DNA of 12,798 nucleotides from Desulfobacterales bacterium (GTDB taxonomy: Bacteria; Desulfobacterota; DSM-4660; Desulfatiglandales; JALVZP01): assembly GCA_027064285.1 (NCBI GenBank), contig JAMOPX010000136.1, positions 1-12,798 of the forward strand. Reading direction: 5' to 3'. The number at the start of each line of letters is the position of its first letter. Within the stretch, counting starts at the first letter, position 1. The notes under the pieces are model-generated. The model searched no databases, was not told the DNA's origin, and worked only from the letters and a program-made list of their open reading frames with translations. Shown here in pieces: positions 6,514 to 12,798 of this stretch. The translations under genes and the position numbers were made by a program.

Positions 6514-6591
6514 ATGAATGATACGCCATTCATCCCATATGGGCTTTCTGGCGTGGATTTCTGTAAAAACTTAAAAGAAAAGAAAATCTAA
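6514..6591 (+). CDS. Small ORF (25 codons) directly before mobB
   Basis: ATG 6514 is preceded by AGGTGG (6499-6504) at 9 bases, a better ribosome site than mobB has. The product begins MNDTPFIPYGLSGVDF and ends CKNLKEKKI, and its TAA stop is 2 bases before the mobB ATG. mobB itself lacks a visible Shine-Dalgarno, so ribosomes finishing this ORF may start mobB. The coding part contains a nested dyad: ACGCCA (6523-6528) with TGGCGT (6549-6554), and inside it CCCATATGGG (6534-6543). I do not recognise the peptide. It could be a leader, a true small protein, or the remains of a larger gene. Confidence 0.4.
   Translation: MNDTPFIPYGLSGVDFCKNLKEKKI
6523..6554 (+). promoter_or_regulatory. Nested dyad in the mobB leader
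   Basis: Outer arms ACGCCA/TGGCGT enclose the perfect palindrome CCCATATGGG. In RNA this could form a two-part stem within the small ORF, 40 bases before mobB. It does not show the conserved features of a Moco riboswitch that I know. A repetitive extragenic palindrome is an alternative. Confidence 0.35.
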
Positions 6592-6593
6592 AA

Positions 6594-7097
6594 ATGAAAA
6601 AATCTATAATTTGTATTGTTGGTGCTTCTGGGTCAGGAAAGACTTTTTTTATAGAAAGACTTATCCCAGAATTAAAAAAGAGAGGAATAAAAGTTGTTAG
6701 TATAAAACATGATATTCATGATAAATTTGAAATGGATAAGCCTGGCAAAGATAGCTGGAGGCATAAAAAAGCAGGAGCTATAGCAACTATTATTTCATCT
6801 CCTAAAAGGATAGGCATAGTTATGGACACAGATCATGATCATGATCCAGAGGAATTGTTGAAGTATATAGATTTAAATAAAGTGGATCTTGTTTTAGCTG
6901 AAGGCTATAAAAAATCACGATATTTAAAAATAGAAGTATTAAAAGATAATAAGCTTATGTGCAAAGATGATCCTCGTTTAATTGCGGTAATTAGCAACCA
7001 GAGCAAGCATCCAAAAAGAAGCTTACCTATCCCCTATTTCAGGTGGGATCAAGCAGAAGAAGTGGCGGACTTTATAATAAAAAAGCTGGATCTCTAA
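6594..7097 (+). CDS. mobB: Molybdopterin-guanine dinucleotide biosynthesis protein B
   Basis: A 167-residue P-loop GTPase-type protein, normal length for MobB. The Walker A motif GASGSGKT is at 10-17. IKHDIHDKFEMDKPGKDSWR (37-56) is the MobB signature, and DLVLAEGYKKS carries the conserved AEGYK segment. MobB binds GTP and assists MobA in attaching GMP to molybdopterin, making the bis-MGD cofactor of formate dehydrogenases, nitrate reductases and related enzymes. No mobA or moa gene is in view. Start ATG 6594 fits the family N-terminus but lacks a good ribosome site; see the small ORF before it. The terminator arm begins inside the last codons. Confidence 0.94.
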   Translation: MKKSIICIVGASGSGKTFFIERLIPELKKRGIKVVSIKHDIHDKFEMDKPGKDSWRHKKAGAIATIISSPKRIGIVMDTDHDHDPEELLKYIDLNKVDLVLAEGYKKSRYLKIEVLKDNKLMCKDDPRLIAVISNQSKHPKRSLPIPYFRWDQAEEVADFIIKKLDL

Positions 7098-7114
7098 CAA
7101 AGACCCAGCTTTTT
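7080..7114 (+). terminator. Rho-independent terminator of mobB
   Basis: AAAAAGCTGG (7080-7089) and CCAGCTTTTT (7105-7114), a 10-base perfect stem with a 15-base loop ending in a T-run. It overlaps the mobB stop codon and, read on the other strand, also ends in T's just beyond the 3' end of the tRNA gene, so it probably serves both. Confidence 0.82.
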
Positions 7115-7118
7115 ATGA

Positions 7119-7192
7119 TGCCCCCGGGGTGATTCGAACACCCGACCCCCAGATTAGGAATCTGGTGCTCTATCCTCCTGAGCTACAGGGGC
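7119..7192 (-). tRNA. tRNA-Arg, anticodon CCT
   Basis: On the minus strand a complete 74-base cloverleaf folds. The acceptor is GCCCCTG/CGGGGGC (one G-U pair), the D arm GCTC...GAGC, the anticodon stem CCAGA/TCTGG with loop TTCCTAA (anticodon CCT at 7158-7156), the variable loop GGGTC, and the T arm GGGTG-TTCGAAT-CACCC. The discriminator is A. CCA is not encoded. It decodes AGG. Confidence 0.95.
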
Positions 7193-7205
7193 ATATTCTT
7201 TATTT

Positions 7206-7234
7206 AACTTACAGAAAAGAAATATTTATGTCAA
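7206..7234 (-). promoter_or_regulatory. Putative tRNA-Arg promoter
   Basis: Minus strand TTGACA (7234-7229), 17-base spacer, TAAGTT (7211-7206), about 14 bases before the tRNA 5' end. The -35 is perfect and the -10 is poor. The rest of 7235-7440 is AT-rich with no gene that I can support. Confidence 0.45.
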
Positions 7235-7447
7235 TGCCCAAAAAGCTCATCTATAATATCAATACTATTTTAAAATTCTTTTTTAGAAAAATTTTTATTG
7301 AATTTTTTTACAGTAAAAGAGATAGTATAGTTAATAGACTTCCATGTTAAAATTTATAAGGTAAATACATAAGTTGACAAGTGTCGATCTGTCTATCGTT
7401 CTCATAATGGATAATTTTATATTATAAAAATATTTATATAATAGTTT

Positions 7448-7456
7448 TGGTATAAT
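7448..7456 (+). promoter_or_regulatory. Possible extended -10 promoter at the IS630-B left edge
   Basis: TGGTATAAT is a consensus extended -10, with no -35 match. It lies one base outside the TA target of IS630-B. Before insertion it would have pointed at the two-helix membrane protein gene; now it could feed the transposase. Confidence 0.35.
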
Positions 7457-8659
7457 TAATGCTCTGTCAAAAGTAAAAATTTCAGTTATCTTATTCTCCT
7501 GTTGATGTAAAATATATCAAGATAAAGCTTAAACAGGAGGGTAATGAAAGATGAAGAAGTATGAGGTAGTCCTGAATGAGGAGCAGAGGCAATATCTTCA
7601 GAGACTTATCAGCAGAGGGAGTGCACCTGCAAGGTCTATAAGAAGAGCATATATTCTTCTCAAATCAGATACAAGTTCTGAAGGTGCTGGGTGGAGCTAT
7701 AAGGAGATAATCCAATCCTTTAATGTTTCTGCTCCAACGATTGCGGATGTTCGCCGCAAATTTGTTAAAGAGGGACTTGAGAGTGCGATATTCCGCAAGA
7801 AGCCAGATAGAGAGTATCCAAGAAAGCTTGATGAGGAAGCAGAAGCACATCTTATAGCCCTTGTGTGCAGCAAGCCACCAGAAGGCAAAGAGAAGTGGAC
7901 CTTGAGGCTTCTTGCTAATAAGATGGTGGAGCTTGGATATGTAGAAAAAGTTTCTCATGAGACAGTGCGTCAAGTTTTAAAAAAACGAACTCAAGTCTTG
8001 GCTGAAGAAGAGCTGGGCTATACCAAGGGAAGATGAAGCTGAGTTTGTGTAGAGGATGGAAGATATTCTTGAAGTATTATATACAAGGCCATATGATCCT
8101 ATGCGTCCGGTTGTATCCATGGACGAGAATAGCTACCAGCTTTTGGGGGACAAAGTAGAACCTCTTCCTCTAAATCCTGGCAAGTCAGAGAAAGAGGACT
8201 ATGAATATCAAAGGAAAGGGGTTGTCAATTTGTTCATGTTGTTTGAACCTTTTGCGGATTGGAGACATGTTAAAATAAGAAAAGCATAGGACAAGAAAGG
8301 ATTGGTCTTTTGTAATGAAAGAGCTTTCCATGAGGTATCCTGATACAGAGAAGATAGTCGCAGTTTTAGACAATCTCAACATTCATACTCCTGCGTCATT
8401 CTATAAGGTATTTGAGGCAGATGAAGCTTTTGCATGGGAGTTGGTTGAACATGGCTAAGATAGAACTCAGCGCCCTGACAAGGGAATGTCTCAAGCGTAT
8501 TGGAGATGTCAGCATCCTTGCCAGATATGTTTCTCTTTGGGAGAGAGAGCGAAACAATAATCTCGTAAAAGTTGATTGGAGATTCACAACCCAAAATGCT
8601 CGGATAAAACTCAAACGTTTGTATCCTGTTTTAAAAAAATCAAGATTGACAGAGTATTA
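7457..8659 (+). mobile_element. IS630-B, nearly full length, inactive
   Basis: Terminal repeats TAATGCTCTGTCAA (7457-7470) and TTGACAGAGTATTA (8646-8659) match at 13 of 14 bases when inverted. Both begin with TA, the target dinucleotide duplicated by IS630/Tc1 elements, so the element proper is about 7459-8657 (1.2 kb, the normal size). The single transposase gene between is broken. A 3' scrap of the same type is at 5970-6110. Confidence 0.85.
7496..7539 (+). promoter_or_regulatory. Hairpin covering the IS630-B ribosome site
   Basis: CTCCTGTT (7496-7503) pairs with AACAGGAG (7532-7539), which includes the Shine-Dalgarno of the transposase. A second small stem, TTGAT (7502-7506) with ATCAA (7516-7520), is inside. 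Transcripts entering from outside would hide the ribosome site, a known protective device in insertion sequences. Confidence 0.45.
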
Positions 8660-8660
8660 G
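7551..8660 (+). pseudogene. IS630 family transposase with several inactivating lesions
   Basis: Segments in three frames rebuild one IS630 transposase. Residues from MKKYEVVLNEEQRQYL hold the helix-turn-helix (YKEIIQSFNVSAPTIADVRR). The frame breaks after HETVRQVLKK at an A7 run (7979-7985). The family continuation NELKSWLKKSWAIPRE is found 2 bases back. An in-frame TAG (8050-8052) replaces what is usually Trp. Then MEDILEVLYTRPYDP, VVSMDENSYQL (first catalytic Asp) and RHVKIRKA end at TAG 8287. The frame shifts to TRKDWSFVMKEL and IVAVLDNLNIHTPASFY (second Asp). A deletion of perhaps a dozen codons plus a shift near 8425-8432 leads to LHGSWLNMAKIELS (catalytic Glu), WRFTTQNARIKLKRLYP and the stop in the terminal repeat. 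Start ATG 7551 has AGGAGGG 8 bases upstream. All catalytic residues survive, but no single product can. Confidence 0.88.
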
Positions 8661-8690
8661 CAGCTACTGATTTTGGTCATTAGAAAATAT

Positions 8691-9212
8691 ATGAATTACG
8701 ACATAGAAAAATACAAAGAACTATATAACTTAGCAAAAGAAGCATTTAATGAAGAGCTTAACCGGGCTTTTCGTATAGATGAAAAGGCGTCCAAATACCT
8801 TACTGTGTTAACATTTTTTATTGGAATTTATGGTTTCTTTATAAAAGAAATTTTACAAATCATCTCTTTCCCTAATAATTTTATAGAATGGTCATTGTTT
8901 TTAGTTCTTGCCATTATTCTACTACTACTGATAGTTACATGCTTTAAAACTTTCAGCATTTTAAAAGTCCATGAGTATAGAAAGATACCGATAGATTTAA
9001 ATTTTTTTGATAAGAATGAATTGATAGATATCTATTTTACAATGGCGAGTGGAATTAAAGAAAACATGATTCAAAATCGCAAAACAACAGACAAAAAATC
9101 TAAAAAATTATACCAATTGCTTACAACAAAGCCATACTTGAAAGAGACTGAAACGCCTGAAAAATCCAGTTCCAACCTGTTAGTCTTCGCATTTTATCAG
9201 GATACGCTATAG
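8691..9212 (+). CDS. Unknown two-helix membrane protein, C-terminus replaced by IS sequence
   Basis: A frame of 173 codons from ATG 8691; a TTG at 8673 in frame is an alternative, and neither has a clear ribosome site. Residues 1-35 are an amphipathic charged helix (YKELYNLAKEAF, RIDEKASKYL), followed by membrane spans at about 37-55 and 67-85 and then a basic cytoplasmic region. This plan, a charged helix with DEKAS just before two spans, resembles small 2TM proteins such as the SLATT and Pycsar effector groups, but I cannot assign a family. From about residue 138-141 (9103-9111) the frame runs through the terminal repeat of IS630-A and antisense to its transposase, so the last 33 residues are not original. 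The IS630-B end lies 31 bases upstream and may have separated the gene from its promoter. It is probably a truncated, perhaps silent, gene. Confidence 0.5.
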   Translation: MNYDIEKYKELYNLAKEAFNEELNRAFRIDEKASKYLTVLTFFIGIYGFFIKEILQIISFPNNFIEWSLFLVLAIILLLLIVTCFKTFSILKVHEYRKIPIDLNFFDKNELIDIYFTMASGIKENMIQNRKTTDKKSKKLYQLLTTKPYLKETETPEKSSSNLLVFAFYQDTL

Positions 9213-9345
9213 GGTTTTTAAGTACTTTTTCCACAGCACGTTTTTTAGCTTCCAGGTCAGGATGAATTTTTCCTTCTACTCGGCGTTGCACTTCCTCAAA
9301 TACTCGCTCAGCAGGATTTAACTCTGGAACTTGACCTTTGCCTGA
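9103..9345 (-). pseudogene. IS630-A transposase, C-terminal fragment with right terminal repeat
   Basis: The minus strand encodes VPELNPAERVFEEVQRRVEG, then KIHPDLEAKKRAVEKVL, YPDKMRRLTGWNWI and a stop TAA at 9123-9121. PELNPAERVFEE contains the catalytic Glu region of the IS630 subgroup that also has GQVRKVWAPK, as in the left half at 3691-4325. The stop lies inside a terminal repeat matching the one at 3584-3598. Upstream of about 9345 the frame is no longer transposase-like. 9346-9470 has no gene, only a small dyad (CTAATC-GGTATTGG-GATTAG) and the leader of the next gene. Confidence 0.78.
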
Positions 9346-9470
9346 TGATTTTCTAAGTGAAAATTTATAAAGGCAATTTCTAATCGGTATTGGGATTAGA
9401 ATATAGAGAAATGGTATGCTATGGAAATTTATGTTACATTGGCTGAAAGACCTTATATGGAGGAGTAAAA

Positions 9471-10130
9471 ATGAGGGTTATGGATGATCTTTATGCATTT
9501 TTTTGGACTAATCCATCAGAAAATAATTCCAATACCTATCTTATAACAGGTAGGAAAAACATCCTTATAGATCCAGGACACTATCATCTCTTTGGGCGTG
9601 TAAAAGATGAACTTACGAGACTTTCTCTTTCTATTCAGGATATAGATCTGATTATCCTGACCCATGGTCATTTAGACCATACAGAAGCTATTAAGTTTTT
9701 TTATGAAACATCAGTAATACATACGATTCATAAGGAGGAGTGGGAAATAATAAAAAAAGGAGCTTCATATCACATGGGCTTATTCGGTCCATCTGAGATG
9801 ACACCCCATATATTGCTACAAGAGGGAGATATGATCGTAGGAGATAAAAAATTCTATGTGATTCATACTCCTGGACATTCACCCGGATCTGTCTGTATAT
9901 ATTGGCCAGAGAGGAAAGTGTTGTTTACAGGTGACTGTGTTTTTGATCAGGGGATAGGTAGAACCGATCTTCCCGGTGGAGATGGGAAAAAGCTAAAGGA
10001 AAGTATAAGAAAGATATCTAAGCTTGATATATGGTATGTTATGCCAGGTCATGGAGATATGATTATAGGAAGTGACGAAGTTAAACAAAATTTTAGACAA
10101 ATAGAGGAATTTTGGTTTTCTTTGATATGA
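9471..10130 (+). CDS. MBL-fold metallohydrolase, glyoxalase II-like
   Basis: A 219-residue single-domain metallo-beta-lactamase-fold enzyme. THGHLDH (64-70) is the HxHxDH metal motif. His136 in HTPGHSPGS, Asp155 in FTGDCVF and His194 in MPGHGD complete the two-metal site. GRTDLPGG (163-170) is typical of the small glyoxalase II-like/YcbL group, which cleave thioesters or related esters in the cytoplasm. The glutathione-binding C-terminal domain of true glyoxalase II is missing, so the substrate is open. ATG 9471 follows GGAGG (9459-9463). The stop codon overlaps the rmuC start (ATGA), so translation is coupled. A weak extended -10 (TGGTATGCT, 9412-9420) may be its promoter. Confidence 0.9.
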   Translation: MRVMDDLYAFFWTNPSENNSNTYLITGRKNILIDPGHYHLFGRVKDELTRLSLSIQDIDLIILTHGHLDHTEAIKFFYETSVIHTIHKEEWEIIKKGASYHMGLFGPSEMTPHILLQEGDMIVGDKKFYVIHTPGHSPGSVCIYWPERKVLFTGDCVFDQGIGRTDLPGGDGKKLKESIRKISKLDIWYVMPGHGDMIIGSDEVKQNFRQIEEFWFSLI

Positions 10131-11158
10131 ATAGCACAATTGTCTTAGGTATATTGATTGGCATTTTTATAGGTATAACAATATTTTTGTTATTTTCTTT
10201 AAATAAAATAAAAGATCTGAGTAGTTCTCTTGTAAAAACAATAAATGAAGAGTCCAGAAAGAATAGGGAAGAGCTTATACACACATTAAAAGAGCTTTCA
10301 GATTCCAATGAAAAGAGAATAGGTGAGTCTTTTAAGATGGTGAGTGAAAGATTGGAAGCGGTACAGCAAGGCCTTGGAGAGATGAGAAGCTTAGCAAAAG
10401 GTGTCGGAGATCTAAAAAGAGTGCTTATGAATGTAAAGACAAGAGGGATATGGGGTGAAATTCAGTTAGGTGCTATATTGGAAAATATACTTACACCTGA
10501 TCAATATGCAAAAAATGTACAGATAGGAGAAGATAAAAAATATGTAGTGGAGTATGCAATAAAAATCCCTGGGGCTGATAGTGGTAAAGAAAATGTCTGG
10601 CTTCCTATTGATTCTAAGTTTCCTCAAGAAGATTATATAAGACTTTTAGATGCCGTTGAAAACGCAAATACAGAGGCAATTCAAAAGGCTTCATCTTCTC
10701 TTTTAAAAGCTATATATTCCTTTGCCAAGGATATAAATCAAAAATATATAAGACCCCCTTTTACCACTGATTTTGCAATAATGTTTCTTCCTACAGAAGG
10801 ACTTTATGCTGAAATTCTTCGCCAGCCTTCTGAGATAGAGAAAATTCAAACTAAATTTAGAGTTGTAATTGCAGGACCTACTACCCTTTCGGCTATGCTT
10901 AATAGCATTAGAATAGGTTTCCAAAGTATTGCATTACAGAAGAGATCTAATGAGGTATGGGCTATACTTTCTGCAGTAAAAACCGAATTTGAAAGATTCG
11001 AAAATGTACTGGAAAAACTAAAAAAACAGGCTAATTCTATCTCGAATACCATAGAGAAAGCAGAAGTAAGAACAAGAGTAATGAAGAAAAAGTTAAAGGG
11101 AGTGGAAACCCTTCCGCAGAAAGAAGCTCTTGAGTTGTTAGAAATTAATGATGATTAA
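10127..11158 (+). CDS. rmuC: RmuC family DNA recombination protein
   Basis: A 343-residue RmuC. One membrane span (residues 4-25) anchors it. Residues 30-100 are charged and heptad-like, probably a coiled coil (SLVKTINEESRKNREELIHT onward). The RmuC domain (about 100-320) shows RGIWGEIQLGAILENIL, VWLPIDSKFPQEDY, FLPTEGLYAEILRQP, VVIAGPTTLSAMLNSI and RSNEVWAILSAVKTEFERF. The family has a nuclease-like fold and limits inversions at inverted repeats. Its biochemical role is poorly known. I use ATG 10127, which overlaps the previous stop; an in-frame TTG at 10112 is less likely. Confidence 0.93.
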   Translation: MNSTIVLGILIGIFIGITIFLLFSLNKIKDLSSSLVKTINEESRKNREELIHTLKELSDSNEKRIGESFKMVSERLEAVQQGLGEMRSLAKGVGDLKRVLMNVKTRGIWGEIQLGAILENILTPDQYAKNVQIGEDKKYVVEYAIKIPGADSGKENVWLPIDSKFPQEDYIRLLDAVENANTEAIQKASSSLLKAIYSFAKDINQKYIRPPFTTDFAIMFLPTEGLYAEILRQPSEIEKIQTKFRVVIAGPTTLSAMLNSIRIGFQSIALQKRSNEVWAILSAVKTEFERFENVLEKLKKQANSISNTIEKAEVRTRVMKKKLKGVETLPQKEALELLEINDD

Positions 11159-11184
11159 TATAAAATATTAGGAGGAGAAAGTAT

Positions 11185-11577
11185 ATGAGATTAAAAGAGA
11201 TATGGGATGATCACAGGACAAATAGAATTATAGTTTTTTCGTTATTTGTGATAATCACTTTTTTGAGTTTATCTCCCGAAGTCCCTATACCAAATGTATT
11301 AAATTGGCAAGATAAGCTTGAACATATAATGGCTTTTGTAATACTTGCTATTTTTTTATGCAGATCATTTAATCCTAACACAGAATTTAGTATGGCTGAT
11401 AGAATTATACTTTCAATGCTTATCTTAGCAGCTTATGGTTCTTTAAATGAATTTTTACAAGGTTTTATCTCTACCAGAGATCCCAGCATACTGGATCTTA
11501 TGGCAGATATATTTGGGGCATTTTGGGGAGGCATGCTTTTTCGGCGTGTCTCTTTTTTAAATAATATCCGCAAGTAA
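11185..11577 (+). CDS. VanZ-like family membrane protein
   Basis: A 130-residue protein with about four membrane spans (about 14-30, 47-60, 74-92, 104-119). The VanZ-like pattern is visible: DK..H (43-47) with MAF, then NEFLQGFISTRDPSILDLMAD with Glu89, Gln92, Arg98, Asp99 and Asp104, and a final small-residue helix (DIFGAFWGG). In this family the charged residues face the membrane interface. The function is unknown beyond a link of one member to teicoplanin resistance. ATG 11185 follows AGGAGGAG at a good distance. It lies 26 bases after rmuC and 1 base before the PilZ gene, so it is part of the operon. Confidence 0.85.
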   Translation: MRLKEIWDDHRTNRIIVFSLFVIITFLSLSPEVPIPNVLNWQDKLEHIMAFVILAIFLCRSFNPNTEFSMADRIILSMLILAAYGSLNEFLQGFISTRDPSILDLMADIFGAFWGGMLFRRVSFLNNIRK

Positions 11578-11578
11578 A

Positions 11579-12271
11579 ATGGATCTGTTTTTTGATATAA
11601 TTAAAAGACTTACTAAATTAGAATTGATATTACATAGTAGCAAAGAGATGAGCAAAATGGATGTTCGGCTTGTGACAGTTTATGCTGTATCCGAAGATAA
11701 TAATGAGGTGATCATTTCTCAAACTAAGCCTCCATTGAACAAAGATATGGTAGGGAAAGAATTAGAAGCAAGTTTTGTTGCAAGCATAAAAAAGGATAAA
11801 TTAGAAAGATTCTTTTTTTTGGCAAAGATAAAAAAAATCGGACTTTTTAGTTTAAGTAGAAATAAACTGGCAGAGGCTGTGTTTCTTATGCCTGTTAAGA
11901 AGGAGATATATAAAAGATCTTTAAGAGTATATTCTCGTATTAATTGTGAAAAAGATTCTGTTTATGTAAGGGTTATTCGTGGTGGAGATAGATTTCAAGT
12001 AATTGATATTTCAGAAGGTGGGCTTTGCTTTAAATGTGAAAAAGATATGGTAAACTCTATCAGATTTATTCTTCATAAAGAATTAAATATGGTGATTGAA
12101 TTTTCTGAGGATGTGAGGATAATGGCAAGAGCAGAAATAATGAGAAGGTTTGAAGAAGATGATAACCCGAATACCCTATTTATAGGGGTTAAATTTACAG
12201 GTTTTCCTAAAGGAGAGGAAAAACAGCTTGTTAGAATTGTAGAGAAACTTAGAGGAAGGAAAGAGGTATGA
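11579..12271 (+). CDS. PilZ domain protein, YcgR-like, c-di-GMP binding
   Basis: A 230-residue soluble protein. The C-terminal PilZ domain (about 110-225) has the c-di-GMP signature: R116-x3-R120 in KRSLRVYSRI and D143-x-S145-x-x-G148 in VIDISEGG. Residues about 30-108 are beta-rich (KPPLNKDMVGKELEASFV, RFFFLAKIKKIG, AVFLMPVKKEIY) and fit the YcgR/flagellar-brake N-terminal domain that precedes PilZ. It should bind cyclic di-GMP and change contact with a partner. Whether that is a flagellar motor, pili or an envelope process is not shown by the neighbours. The start ATG is just after the VanZ stop. The stop is followed within 5 bases by the end of an IS605-type element, so any native terminator was displaced. 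Confidence 0.85.
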   Translation: MDLFFDIIKRLTKLELILHSSKEMSKMDVRLVTVYAVSEDNNEVIISQTKPPLNKDMVGKELEASFVASIKKDKLERFFFLAKIKKIGLFSLSRNKLAEAVFLMPVKKEIYKRSLRVYSRINCEKDSVYVRVIRGGDRFQVIDISEGGLCFKCEKDMVNSIRFILHKELNMVIEFSEDVRIMARAEIMRRFEEDDNPNTLFIGVKFTGFPKGEEKQLVRIVEKLRGRKEV

Positions 12272-12276
12272 AAAAT

Positions 12277-12420
12277 TGACCCTCCCACGACTAAAGCCGT
12301 GGGATTCCCGCTTCAACGAGGGATGACTCGTAGACCTGCCCAAAAGCAGTTCCGCCGCCAGTGCCCTCTCCACGGGCGTCACTTCCCGCCAGCCCAGCGG
12401 TAGAGCTTTTAAGGATAGCC
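12277..12420 (-). ncRNA. Possible omega RNA of the tnpB element
   Basis: IS605-type tnpB genes give a guide RNA whose scaffold overlaps the 3' end of the gene and the right end of the element. Here the right end has the hairpin CCCACG/CGTGGG (12284-12289 and 12298-12303), and the minus strand ends GGGAGGGTCAA near 12276. The stretch to about 12420 is unusually GC-rich for this window. Boundaries are inferred. Confidence 0.35.
12284..12303 (-). repeat. IS605-type right-end hairpin
   Basis: CCCACG (12284-12289) pairs with CGTGGG (12298-12303) around ACTAAAGC. It overlaps the tnpB stop codon and lies 13 bases after the PilZ stop. This shape is what TnpA of IS200/IS605 recognises. Confidence 0.7.
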
Positions 12421-12798
12421 AATCCTCTCTGCAATATCACTTTTGCGGCGTTAATGTCTGCATCATCAGTGTAGCCACAATGCAGACAGCAGAAGATTTT
12501 TCCTTTCCTGTTTTTAGAATGAACAAAACCACAAGCTGAACAGGTCTGACTGCTCCTTCTGGGATCTATCTTCAGAAATATCTGTCCATACTGCCTGCAC
12601 TTGTATTCAAGCATTCTGATAAAGGTGCTCCATGCTGAATCTATTATCTTTCTGTTAAGAGAAGTTTTTGTTTTTGCTCCTTTTCCATGAACACGCCTGC
12701 TCATGTTTTTAACTTTCAAATCTTCCACCACTACGCCGTGTCTTTTGGCTATGATGGTGGAAACTTTGTGAAGAAAGTCATGTCTTATGCAAGCTATC
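12291..12798 (-). CDS. tnpB: TnpB (IS605 OrfB) RNA-guided nuclease, C-terminal part
   Basis: The minus-strand frame is open from the window edge to a TAG at 12293-12291, about 168 codons. RHDFLHKVSTIIAKRHGVVV leads to VVVEDLKVKN, with the RuvC-II Glu. KIDPRRSSQTCSACG and CCLHCG form the four-Cys zinc finger. TDDADINAAKVIL has the RuvC-III Asp. TnpB proteins are RNA-guided DNA endonucleases that help IS200/IS605 elements persist. The active-site residues that can be seen are intact, and the tail after AAKVILQRG is rich in Gly and Ser. The N-terminus and the RuvC-I Asp lie outside the window. No tnpA is in view. Confidence 0.9.
   Translation of the reverse strand, partial: IACIRHDFLHKVSTIIAKRHGVVVEDLKVKNMSRRVHGKGAKTKTSLNRKIIDSAWSTFIRMLEYKCRQYGQIFLKIDPRRSSQTCSACGFVHSKNRKGKIFCCLHCGYTDDADINAAKVILQRGLAILKSSTAGLAGSDARGEGTGGGTAFGQVYESSLVEAGIPRL

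Noticed and set aside
6490..6593. Moco riboswitch before mobB
   Set aside because: The dyad lacks the multi-stem architecture and conserved GC-rich loops of that class.
7129..7350. Plus-strand ORF of 73 codons
   Set aside because: Its first third is antisense to the tRNA-Arg gene and the rest is AT-rich leader.
8376..8614. Two minus-strand ORFs of 72 codons
   Set aside because: They are antisense to the IS630-B transposase remnant and have no features of their own.

Overview
The window is AT-rich bacterial DNA with compact housekeeping genes, several decayed insertion sequences and a tRNA gene without an encoded CCA. TtcA, a second PP-loop tRNA-thiolation-type protein, MobB, Usp, PilZ and an IS605-type tnpB together suggest an anaerobic, perhaps thermophilic Gram-negative lineage (Nitrospirota, Thermodesulfobacteriota or a relative). 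That placement is an impression, since no marker gene for taxonomy is present.

Layout. 1-668 (-): start of a family 5 substrate-binding lipoprotein/periplasmic protein, cut by the window edge. 759-2670 (+): a DnaJ/CbpA-type co-chaperone and a PP-loop tRNA thiolation-type protein, closed by a strong bidirectional terminator facing usp (2672-3109, -). 3110-4527: an AT-rich stretch with a MITE-like repeat and the left half of a decayed IS630 element (IS630-A). It is bordered by two nearly identical palindromes that carry the apparent promoters of usp and yggS. 4528-5913 (+): yggS and ttcA. 5914-6513: a gene-free junkyard holding an IS605-like end, a 3' scrap of a second IS630 type (IS630-B) and a fuller, inverted copy of the MITE. 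6514-7114 (+): a 25-codon small ORF directly before mobB, then a terminator. 7119-7192 (-): tRNA-Arg(CCT). 7457-8659: a nearly full-length IS630-B with TA-flanked terminal repeats and a transposase broken by several lesions. 8691-9212: a two-helix membrane protein whose C-terminus runs into the right half of IS630-A (9103-9345, -). 9471-12271 (+): a tight operon of MBL-fold hydrolase, RmuC, VanZ-like protein and PilZ protein. 12277-12798 (-): 3' part of an IS605-type tnpB with its end hairpin.

Working together: DnaJ and Usp are stress functions. The PP-loop protein and TtcA likely thiolate tRNA, and YggS controls free pyridoxal phosphate. MobB finishes the molybdenum guanine dinucleotide cofactor. 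PilZ indicates c-di-GMP signalling, perhaps to the envelope or motility.

The points most worth a second look are the mirrored palindromic promoters, the IS630-A halves that look split by an inversion, the MITE pair, the small ORF coupled to mobB, and the truncated two-helix membrane protein. I found no clear-cut new multi-gene system.
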